A stretch of 64,000 nt of DNA from Paenibacillus rigui (GTDB lineage Bacteria; Bacillota; Bacilli; Paenibacillales; NBRC-103111). Below are positions 53,328 to 60,538 of this stretch, piece after piece; position 1 is the first letter of the stretch; every line of letters starts with the position of its first letter. The stretch is taken from the NCBI RefSeq assembly GCF_002234615.1, contig NZ_NMQW01000008.1, positions 303,028 to 367,027 on the forward strand, read 5' to 3'. The notes below the pieces were generated by a model. That model saw nothing but the letters and a program-made list of their open reading frames with translations, was not told the DNA's origin and did not search any database. The position numbers were made by a program, and so were the translations under genes.

Positions 53328-54923
53328 ATGAATCCAATCATGCCGACAGCTTTTCATGCGATGATTGCGGCACCTCACTACCTGGCCAGCATGGTGGGAG
53401 GGAAGATTTTACAGCAGGGCGGCAATGCCTTTGATGCGGCAGTGGCCATTAGTGCTGCTCTTGCAGTAGTATACCCGCATATGACGGGGCTTGGCGGCGA
53501 TGCCTTCATGCTCATGTATCATGCGGGCGAGAAACGCATAGTAGGTCTTAATGGAACGGGAAGATCCGGTCGTCGGGCGACACCGGATTTTTATGTAAAT
53601 AGAGGATTCACCGCGATACCTCAGCGGGGCGTGGAATCGGCGATTACGGTGCCGGGTATGGTAGATGCTTGGTGGGAGCTGTCAGCTCGTTACGGAAAGC
53701 TTCCCTGGGAGGCGCTGCTCGCACCGGCCATTACTTACGCAGAGGAAGGGTTCCCGGTATCGCGGAATTTATATTATTGGATGTGCCGCAATGAAGAGCT
53801 GATCCGGGCGCAGGATTCATTGTCGCGCGTATATATGTCCCAGGGCAAGCTGCTGCTGCCGGGCGACCGGCTCGTTCAGCCGGAGCTTGCCGTCACGCTT
53901 CGGGCCGTGCAGGAGCAGGGGCGGGATGTGTTTTATAAAGGCGAGGTCATGCAGCTGATCGTCGATGCCATTCGGAAGGACGGCGGATGTCTGGAGGAAG
54001 AAGATTTCATCCGCCATCACAGCGATTGGGTTGAGCCTGTATCGACAACCTACCGGGGGCAGGAAATAGTTCAGATGCCTCCGAACTCTCAAGGCTTTTC
54101 GGCATTGATGATGATGAATATGCTCGAATCCGTTGATTTGGGGGCGGTACGCAGGGATTCCGCCGAATTTTATCATCTGATGACGGAAGTGGTGAAGAAG
54201 GCGTTCCGGGATCGGGACCGTTTTCTGACGGATCCGGACTTCGTCAGCATACCGCTGGATCACTTGCTGTCCAAGGAGTATGCCCGCAAGCTGTATCGGG
54301 AGCTAAGGCTGGACCCGCCGCAAGGGGATCCGTTCCTGTCACGGGCGATCGGGCAGGATACGGCATATGCCGCAGTCGTTGATGAGGAAGGGAATGCGGT
54401 TTCGTTTATTCAAAGCCTGTATTTCGACTTTGGTTCGGCTTATGTGGCCGGAGCCAGCGGTGTTTTGATGCAAAACAGAGGCTCGTTCTTCTCGTTGGAT
54501 GCAAAGGAAGTTAACGTGCTGGAACCGGGCAAGAGATGCTTCCATACCCTCATGCCTGCGATGATCTGCCGAAACGGCAAGCCTGTGCTGCTGTTCGGGA
54601 CGCAGGGAGGCGAAGGGCAGCCTCAGACTCAATTGTCTGTCATGACAGGCGTGCTGGATTATGGCTGCACCATTCAAGAGGCGCTTGCTTTGCCGCGATG
54701 GGTGTACGGGAGGACCTGGGGAGAGGACGGTGACGCACTCCGTATCGAGAACAGAGGCTTCGAGCCGATTGCAGCCCAGCTCAGGCAGTGGGGACATAAG
54801 GTGGAGCTGGTGAATCCTTGGGACGGGATGATGGGGCAGGCGCAGGGGATATCCATTGGAGCCGACGGACTGCTCTCCGGAGCGGCGGATCCCCGCGGGG
54901 ACGGCATTGCCTTCGGTTGGTAG
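53328..54923 (+). CDS. Gamma-glutamyltransferase-fold Ntn-hydrolase, HpxW-like (candidate oxamate amidohydrolase)
   Basis: 531 residues, no signal peptide, single polypeptide precursor that should self-cleave before Thr345 in IGQDTAYAAVVDEEGN, where classical enzymes have TTHFSVVD. Other family segments: GGNAFDAAVAISAALAVVYPHMTGLGGDAFML, PGMVDAW, PPNSQGF and GTQGGEGQPQTQ. Cytoplasmic GGT-fold enzymes in purine operons include Klebsiella HpxW, an oxamate amidohydrolase acting after oxalurate. PucG just upstream makes oxalurate, so this role fits, although no oxamate carbamoyltransferase gene is visible. AAGGAGG precedes the ATG. Confidence 0.8.
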   Translation: MNPIMPTAFHAMIAAPHYLASMVGGKILQQGGNAFDAAVAISAALAVVYPHMTGLGGDAFMLMYHAGEKRIVGLNGTGRSGRRATPDFYVNRGFTAIPQRGVESAITVPGMVDAWWELSARYGKLPWEALLAPAITYAEEGFPVSRNLYYWMCRNEELIRAQDSLSRVYMSQGKLLLPGDRLVQPELAVTLRAVQEQGRDVFYKGEVMQLIVDAIRKDGGCLEEEDFIRHHSDWVEPVSTTYRGQEIVQMPPNSQGFSALMMMNMLESVDLGAVRRDSAEFYHLMTEVVKKAFRDRDRFLTDPDFVSIPLDHLLSKEYARKLYRELRLDPPQGDPFLSRAIGQDTAYAAVVDEEGNAVSFIQSLYFDFGSAYVAGASGVLMQNRGSFFSLDAKEVNVLEPGKRCFHTLMPAMICRNGKPVLLFGTQGGEGQPQTQLSVMTGVLDYGCTIQEALALPRWVYGRTWGEDGDALRIENRGFEPIAAQLRQWGHKVELVNPWDGMMGQAQGISIGADGLLSGAADPRGDGIAFGW

Positions 54924-54966
54924 AGCTTGCTTATAAGACGAACTCATAGTCAAAGGAATGAGATAG

Positions 54967-55518
54967 ATGCTAATGACTTTATGGAAGCTGTTTGCAGCGT
55001 TCGGCACGGCGACGATGCTGGGCTACGGCGGCGGTCCTTCCATTATTCCGCTGTATGAGGATCAGGTGGTCACGCGGAACCAGTGGATGGATACGGCGGA
55101 GTTCGGACGGACTTTGGCTTTTGGAAATGCGCTGCCTGGACCGATCGCTACCAAATTGGCGGCCTTTATCGGCTTTAAGGTGGCGGGCTGGGCCGGCATG
55201 CTTGTTGCGTTGACTGCGGTCGTGATGCCTACGGCCTTGATCATGGTAGCGCTGGCCGGAGTGATGCTGAAGCTGGATAACAACCCTTATATCAAAGGGA
55301 TGATCCGCGGTGTTCAACCCATCATCTTCGTGATGATGGCGATGCTGGCTTACGATTTTGCGAAATACATGTTCCAGGGTTCACCGCATTCGTTTGTCAG
55401 CTTTCTGCCCTTCTTGCTCGGTGCGGCCTTCTTCGTGATGGTGCAGTATCTGAATTTAAACCCCGTATGGGGAATCCTGCTTGCGCTCGGTGTAGGAGCT
55501 TTTTTCATGAGAGGGTAA
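54967..55518 (+). CDS. Half-size chromate-transporter-family membrane protein in the purine operon
   Basis: 183 residues, one CHR domain of about 6 helices. Motifs: GYGGGPSIIPLYEDQVV, ALPGPIATKLAAFIGFKVAGW and MPTALIMVAL. The usual FGGG is GYGGG. AAAGGAATGAG precedes the ATG. It starts 43 bp after the GGT-like gene and ends in a strong terminator, so it is probably the last gene of the purine operon. Only one half is present, whereas chromate exporters are usually a pair or a fused protein, so it may work as a homodimer and move an anion of the pathway (oxalate, oxamate or urate). That substrate is conjecture. Confidence 0.85.
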   Translation: MLMTLWKLFAAFGTATMLGYGGGPSIIPLYEDQVVTRNQWMDTAEFGRTLAFGNALPGPIATKLAAFIGFKVAGWAGMLVALTAVVMPTALIMVALAGVMLKLDNNPYIKGMIRGVQPIIFVMMAMLAYDFAKYMFQGSPHSFVSFLPFLLGAAFFVMVQYLNLNPVWGILLALGVGAFFMRG

Positions 55519-55534
55519 CAGAGTGTTTGACCGA

Positions 55535-55566
55535 AACTTCGTCCTTTGGGGGACGAGGTTTTTTGG
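55535..55566 (+). terminator. Terminator ending the purine operon
   Basis: AACTTCGTCC/GGACGAGGTT stem with a TTTGGGG-type loop followed by TTTTTT. Confidence 0.8.
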
Positions 55567-55648
55567 TGTTCCATTTAAATATGACATAACCTGTCTTACT
55601 CATGTGATACAATGGAATTATTCAAAATCGCAATCGGAGGCTGAGCTA

Positions 55649-56269
55649 ATGGAGCAAGAACGCTGTGGGTGGGTCAATTCCGACCCGTTATACATACGAT
55701 ATCACGATGAGGAATGGGGGGTCCCTGTTCATGACGATCGTAAGCTGTTCGAAATGCTTGTGCTCGAAGGTGCACAGGCAGGCTTGAGCTGGTATACCGT
55801 ATTAAAGAAGCGGGAGCATTACCGCAAAGTGTTCGATGGCTTTGACCCGGAGCTGGTTGCGGCATATGACGAGCAGAAGCTTGCAGCATTGCTGACCGAT
55901 GAGGGGATTATCCGCAATCGGCTGAAGGTGCAGGCTGCGGTCACGAATGCGCAGGCTTTTTTGAAGGTTAAGCATGAGTTCGGAAGCTTTGACCGGTATA
56001 TTTGGTCCTTTGTAGGGGGGAGTCCCGTTCATCAGCATAGAACCCGGTTAAGTGAGGTGCCGGCCAGCACACCGGAGTCGGATGCGATGAGCAAGGATTT
56101 GAAGAAGCGGGGCTTCAAGTTTGTCGGAACGACAATATGTTATGCGTTTATGCAGGCTACAGGTATGGTGAACGACCATGTGAAGGCTTGTTTCAGGTAT
56201 TCGACAACGGCGGAAGGGCAAGGGAACCCGGTGCCGGGTTTTGAAACTGAAACTTTAGTTACGGACTAA
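55649..56269 (+). CDS. tag: DNA-3-methyladenine glycosylase I
   Basis: 206 residues from ATG 55649 (CGGAGG about 9 bp upstream). It removes 3-methyladenine from alkylated DNA. Tag family signs: ERCGWVNSDPLYIRYHDEEWGVP, LEGAQAGLSW, the helix-hairpin-helix KLAALLTDEGIIRNRLKV and C-terminal GFKFVGTTICYAFMQATGMVNDHVKACFR, with Cys and His zinc ligands at both ends. An extended -10 (TGATACAAT, ending 55613) lies upstream. Monocistronic. Confidence 0.96.
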   Translation: MEQERCGWVNSDPLYIRYHDEEWGVPVHDDRKLFEMLVLEGAQAGLSWYTVLKKREHYRKVFDGFDPELVAAYDEQKLAALLTDEGIIRNRLKVQAAVTNAQAFLKVKHEFGSFDRYIWSFVGGSPVHQHRTRLSEVPASTPESDAMSKDLKKRGFKFVGTTICYAFMQATGMVNDHVKACFRYSTTAEGQGNPVPGFETETLVTD

Positions 56270-56318
56270 CTATGGTGTTGTCGTTGGCATGCCGTCCGGT
56301 AGGACCAAAGCGGCCCGA

Positions 56319-57431
56319 TTAAGGGTCGCTTTGGATGACCGGGTTTTTGTCCAACAAATATTTGGCATAAGCCATTGGAGTGAAATAGGTAGATTTCCAT
56401 TCTTTGTCCATGCCCGCTTCGCGAAAGCTATACCGCTGGTCCTTGCTGTTGCATTCGATAAACATCGGAAAGCCGTATGTCGTTATCCCGATATCGAGGC
56501 CGAGGTCAGCCATATGAGGGAGGCTTTGTGCCAGGTAACGGGCCACACGGATGGAGAAATCCTCAATGTCACGAACGACCTCGCTTGTCTTCAGGTGGGC
56601 ATACTCCTGTTTCAATATGTCTTCCAGCCTGTAGACGGAGCCCCCTTGGGCCACGTTGGTCAAAAAGGTTTTGTTGGAGGCGACCTTCGCAACAATACCT
56701 GTTACCTGCCAGCTGCCATTTCCGCCGCGTTGTACCGAAACCCGGAGATCGAAGGGGCGGCCGCGAAATGTGGCAAGCGGGAGGCGCTGCTGTACGATGT
56801 ATTTCATTTTCCTCAATCTGCTCCTTAAGAGCAGCGGTAATAGGGTTCCCTTGAAGCAGATGGTTCTCCATTTTTTGTTATGAATGCTCAGGCTTAAGGG
56901 ATAGGTGAGCTTCCAGCCGGTGGATATCCGTTCCATCTTCATAATACCCCGTCCGATACTGCTTTTATTGGGCTTAATGATAAGCTCGTCATAAAGCCTC
57001 ATCATGATCGCTATGTTGCTTGCCGTAGCCTCGTACGTTCCCGGTAAATGCGGGCGAAGATTAGGCTCCTCATTCAAAAGCTCTTGAATCTGCAGCTTGC
57101 CATAACGATTCCAACGGTTAAATATTTGTTTCCCCGCCTGCGCCCATGATTTGAGCTCCTTGTTTTGCTTTATGCTGGAGTAGATGGCCCGGTTGTGAAT
57201 GACATTCGGAGCGGGGACGTTTTTTTTGACGAACGAACCGGATTCCATGACATAAGCGCTAACCTGCTGCCGCCCGAGCCGGTAATCTTCGATCCGGAAA
57301 AAGCAAGGTGTAAAGCCGTATTTTTTTCCTGCCTCTACATAGAAATCCACAGCTTCATACTTGGTTTTCCCTAAGGGGATTCTGCGGTGAAGCTTGTTGT
57401 TGACGAGGATGCCCACGTAGGGAGATTGCAT
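56319..57431 (-). CDS. YheC/YheD-family ATP-grasp protein (spore coat-associated)
   Basis: 370 residues from ATG 57431 (AAAGGAGTG upstream). Begins SPYVGILVNNKLHRRIPLGKTKYE, typical of YheC/D. The ATP-grasp region runs from about 170: LIIKPNKSSIGRGIMKM (nucleotide-binding Lys), RPFDLRVSVQRGGNGSWQVTG and the Asp/Asn magnesium site MADLGLDIGITTYGFPMFIECNSKD. YheC and YheD are linked to B. subtilis endospores, but the reaction is unknown. It is divergent from a CotSA-like glycosyltransferase. An 8-bp stem CCAAAGCG/CGCTTTGG (56305-56334) overlaps its 3' end but has no T run. Confidence 0.9.
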   Translation of the reverse strand: MQSPYVGILVNNKLHRRIPLGKTKYEAVDFYVEAGKKYGFTPCFFRIEDYRLGRQQVSAYVMESGSFVKKNVPAPNVIHNRAIYSSIKQNKELKSWAQAGKQIFNRWNRYGKLQIQELLNEEPNLRPHLPGTYEATASNIAIMMRLYDELIIKPNKSSIGRGIMKMERISTGWKLTYPLSLSIHNKKWRTICFKGTLLPLLLRSRLRKMKYIVQQRLPLATFRGRPFDLRVSVQRGGNGSWQVTGIVAKVASNKTFLTNVAQGGSVYRLEDILKQEYAHLKTSEVVRDIEDFSIRVARYLAQSLPHMADLGLDIGITTYGFPMFIECNSKDQRYSFREAGMDKEWKSTYFTPMAYAKYLLDKNPVIQSDP

Positions 57432-57700
57432 GGGGTTCACTCCTTTGGCTGACAATTTGGCATATACCATGGTTGATTCTACAGCATATGTGTTGCTTGC
57501 CCTTCGCGTTATGGACAGGTGCGGTGGGCATTGATTGAACTATGGGATGCCTGTCTCGCTTCATTGCACGGCAGCCCTTCTTTATCGGGAGGCCAAATCT
57601 TTTCAACCTGGGTTTAACCACGAACCTGTGCCCTGAATATGATGCAATATTATTGGATTTCAGACGGTTCTCGTTTAGTCCGTACGTTAGGAGGCACAGT

Positions 57701-58867
57701 ATGAGCCGACCCGTGGTTGTCATTATCTCACCGGGCTCGTTTGCTATCCCGTCGGCAACCAGCAGCTCGGTTGAGCTTGTTGTGGAGCAGGTTGCCAAAC
57801 GGTTAACACGGGAAGTGCAGCCTGTTGTCATCGGAAAAACGGTGAAGGGCAGTGCGGCTTCGGAGGTGATCGACGGCGTATCCTATGTCCGTGTCCCGGC
57901 CTCTTCCCCCCAGGCTTACATCCGCAAAGCAGCCCGCAAGCTTAATGAACTGCGTCCCGCGTTGATTCAAGTGGAGAATCGGCCGCGTTTTGCACGCCAT
58001 CTGCGGAGGGTTCATCCGAATGCCGCGATCTGGCTTGTGCTTCATTCCTTGACGTTTGTTTCCCGGCCGCATATCGGAGACGCTGAGCTTCGCCGTTGTC
58101 TGGCTGCCGCCGATCGAATCGTGGTGAACAGTAATTTCTTGAAGGAGCAGCTGATCCGTAAAGCGCCGGCCGTCCGGGGGAAGATTGCTGTGAACCATCT
58201 TGGGGTGGATATGGAGGCGTTCATCTCCCGCTGGTCAGAGGAAGGGCGGGCACTGAGGGAGAGGAAGCTTTCAGAGCTCGGGTATTCGGGGAAAAAGGTT
58301 ATTTTGTACGTGGGCCGTCTCATTGAGATCAAAGGGGTTCATCACCTGCTTCAAGCTATGCCTCAAATTGCTGCACAGGTCCAGGATGTAGTGTTGTTGG
58401 TGGTTGGCAGCGCTTATTACGGCTCGGGGCGGGTGACCCCCTATGTGCAAAAGCTGTACCGGATCGCCAGACAGATGCCGAGGCACATCCGTTTTGTTTC
58501 TTATGTTCCGCACTCGGAGATTGCTGCGTGGTTTCGCTTAGCCGATGTGCTGGTAGTGCCTTCAAATAAGAAGGAAGCCTTCGGACTGGTGAATGTCGAA
58601 GCTATGGCATCGGGCGTTCCGGTAGTGGCTACGAGGGCCGGCGGGATGAAGGAAATTATCGATCATGGGGTAACCGGGTATTTGGTGGATGCGTCGGTAC
58701 TGAATAAAGAACTGACGCCGTGGATCGTAACTTTGCTCCAGCAGGAGAGACTTGTGCGCCAATTGGGGGAGGAAAGCATCCGTAAGGTAAGAGAGCAGTT
58801 TACCTGGGAGCGTACGGCGGAACGGTGGCTGGCGTTATACAGGTCGGTTCCAAAAATGAAAAAATAA
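57701..58867 (+). CDS. Glycosyltransferase family 4, spore-coat CotSA-like
   Basis: 388 residues from ATG 57701 (AGGAGG 6 bp upstream; the longer frame from 57542 has no such site). GT-B fold: N-terminal VVVIISPGSFAIPSATSSSVELVVEQVAKRL and C-terminal donor-binding half with VGRLIEIKGVHHLLQAM, YVPHSEIAAWFRLADVLVVPSNKKEAFGLVNVEAMASGVPVVAT (E-x7-E motif). Close in pattern to B. subtilis CotSA; divergent from a YheC/D-like gene, so a role in spore-surface glycosylation is plausible. The acceptor is unknown. The gap 57432-57700 shows nothing beyond leader sequence. Confidence 0.87.
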   Translation: MSRPVVVIISPGSFAIPSATSSSVELVVEQVAKRLTREVQPVVIGKTVKGSAASEVIDGVSYVRVPASSPQAYIRKAARKLNELRPALIQVENRPRFARHLRRVHPNAAIWLVLHSLTFVSRPHIGDAELRRCLAAADRIVVNSNFLKEQLIRKAPAVRGKIAVNHLGVDMEAFISRWSEEGRALRERKLSELGYSGKKVILYVGRLIEIKGVHHLLQAMPQIAAQVQDVVLLVVGSAYYGSGRVTPYVQKLYRIARQMPRHIRFVSYVPHSEIAAWFRLADVLVVPSNKKEAFGLVNVEAMASGVPVVATRAGGMKEIIDHGVTGYLVDASVLNKELTPWIVTLLQQERLVRQLGEESIRKVREQFTWERTAERWLALYRSVPKMKK

Positions 58868-58986
58868 AAATGAAATAAAGGCCTCATTAATTCATAGTAT
58901 CCCGCTGAATAAAGAAGACTTTTACGTTGGAAATAAGCTATAACGACATGTTTTGTTTGGGATAAGGATTTTTTATGCAATAGTTT

Positions 58987-59016
58987 ATTCCAAAAAGATA
59001 AAAAGTCGGTTATAAT
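58987..59016 (+). promoter_or_regulatory. Promoter of the chromate-transporter pair
   Basis: TTCCAA (58987-58992), 18-bp spacer, TATAAT (59011-59016), 38 bp before the first gene. Confidence 0.45.
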
Positions 59017-59053
59017 GGACGTACAAGGTCACAATGGACAGGGGATGCTGTAG

Positions 59054-59713
59054 ATGAATGGGGAACGCAACACGAGGAAAGCGTCCTTGCTGTGGAATTT
59101 GTTTCTATCCTTTAGCAAAATAAGCCCGGTTACGTTCGGCGGAGGCTATGCGATGATTCCGGTTATAGAGAAGGAGATCGTCGATACCCGCGAGTGGATG
59201 GATTCGGAGGAAATGAATGATGTGCTGTCGATCGCCTCGTCGGCACCGGGGGGCATTGGGATCAATGCCGCTACTTTGATAGGCTACCGTTTGGCCGGGC
59301 TTCAAGGGGCAATTGCAGCTGTACTGGGCATTTCTTTGCCTACCTTTGTTATTATGCTTCTATTAACAATAGGTTATTCGGCCGTGCATGAGATGAAAAA
59401 GGTTACGGCTGCCTTTGAAGGGATTCATGCAGCCGTCGTGGCTTTTATCGCTGTAGCCGGATGGCGCATGTTGAAATCTGCAGTGTACGATACAATGACC
59501 ACTCTCATTGTGGTTGGAGCCTTGGCTGCGCTGTTATTCACCGGTCTTCATCCCGCAGTACTGCTGCTGCTTGGTACTGCAGCCGGTTTTGTATTTTATA
59601 AATGGAAAGAAAAGTGGGGCGTTGTTCTGGGAAGACAGACGTCCTCCGAGTCCGACTCCGCCGCTCCATCGTTGATTCAACAAGGTCAATATATTTGGGG
59701 TGACGGTATTTGA
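59054..59713 (+). CDS. Chromate-transporter family protein, first half of a pair
   Basis: 219 residues with about 6 helices and a hydrophilic C-terminal tail of about 40 residues. CHR-domain signs: TFGGGYAMIPVIEKEIV, SAPGGIGINAATLIGYRLAGLQGAI and SLPTFVIMLLL. In Bacillales ChrA proteins often come as two short adjacent polypeptides that assemble as antiparallel halves; the second half follows 22 bp later. The usual PGP (as in SPGPIATN of the partner) reads PGG here. Confidence 0.9.
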   Translation: MNGERNTRKASLLWNLFLSFSKISPVTFGGGYAMIPVIEKEIVDTREWMDSEEMNDVLSIASSAPGGIGINAATLIGYRLAGLQGAIAAVLGISLPTFVIMLLLTIGYSAVHEMKKVTAAFEGIHAAVVAFIAVAGWRMLKSAVYDTMTTLIVVGALAALLFTGLHPAVLLLLGTAAGFVFYKWKEKWGVVLGRQTSSESDSAAPSLIQQGQYIWGDGI

Positions 59714-59734
59714 GACGGAAGGGGGCGTTGAACG

Positions 59735-60271
59735 GTGCTGTTTTCATTATTTTGGACTTTTTTTAAAATTGGACTGGTTTCCTTCGGCGGAGGCTTTGCC
59801 ATTCTCTCCGTCATTGAGCATGAAGTGGTAGCGCAGGCCTGGATGACCCCTTCTGCTTTTGCCGATGCGGTTGCCCTCGCGGGTATGTCTCCCGGGCCGA
59901 TTGCCACCAACAGCGCTGTTCTTATCGGATACAAGACCGCAGGGATTGCTGGCGCGCTTGCAGCTACGTTCGGGATGATCTTGCCGTCGTTTCTGATTAT
60001 CGTGGCCTTGGCCTTGTTTTTTTATAAAGCGGGCCGCGATAAGTTCATGAAGGCCCTATTTTACGGCTTAAAGCCGATGGTTGCCGCTTTGGTGCTTTAT
60101 GCAGCGTACCGCGTCGCAAAGAACGGTCAGCCTCTTCTGGGGCTGAACGCACACACGCTGATGCTGGCTATCATTTTTGTTTTTGCTGTTGTAGGCATAG
60201 TTAAATATAAGCTGCACCCCTTAGTGGTTTTATCGGTGTCAGCGTTAATGGGAACAGCCTTCTTCGTATGA
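59735..60271 (+). CDS. Chromate-transporter family protein, second half of a pair
   Basis: 178 residues, GTG start with GAAGGGGGCG upstream, about 6 helices. Signs: SFGGGFAILSVIEHEVV, MSPGPIATNSAVLIGYKTAG and ILPSFLIIVAL. It forms the functional transporter with the preceding protein. The natural substrate may be chromate or another oxyanion. A terminator overlaps the stop codon. Confidence 0.9.
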   Translation: MLFSLFWTFFKIGLVSFGGGFAILSVIEHEVVAQAWMTPSAFADAVALAGMSPGPIATNSAVLIGYKTAGIAGALAATFGMILPSFLIIVALALFFYKAGRDKFMKALFYGLKPMVAALVLYAAYRVAKNGQPLLGLNAHTLMLAIIFVFAVVGIVKYKLHPLVVLSVSALMGTAFFV

Positions 60272-60286
60272 GGAGGGCTGTTTTTC
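60254..60286 (+). terminator. Terminator overlapping the stop of the chromate-transporter gene
   Basis: ACAGCCTTCTTC/GAGGAGGGCTGT stem with loop GTAT followed by TTTTTC; the TGA stop (60269-60271) lies between loop and right arm. Confidence 0.75.
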
Positions 60287-60335
60287 TTTGCCAGAATTAA
60301 AGGAGCTAGCACAAACGTTTAGGGTTCGGCCAAGG

Positions 60336-60356
60336 ACGCCGCAAGGCGTTTTTTAT
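60336..60356 (+). terminator. Second terminator-like hairpin
   Basis: ACGCC-GCAA-GGCGT with a stable GNRA loop followed by TTTTTATT. It insulates the repeat-protein gene. The rest of 60287-60538 holds no ORF I can support. Confidence 0.6.
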
Positions 60357-60538
60357 TGAAATGTTCGGTCTGAAATTTGATGCTTCATGTGACGCGCAGT
60401 AGGTTTACGCCTATTTTTGGTGAACCCTATGACTTCCTTCTGGGTGAATGCATATGTTACAAATGACTACTTCTGGTAACCAAGGGGCACCCAACGTCTC
60501 TTGAAATAGCATGGAACCATTAAGGGAGGAAGTGCGAA

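Noticed and set aside
56305..56334. CCAAAGCG/CGCTTTGG stem as a terminator between tag and the YheC/D gene
   Set aside because: No T run follows on either strand and it overlaps coding sequence.
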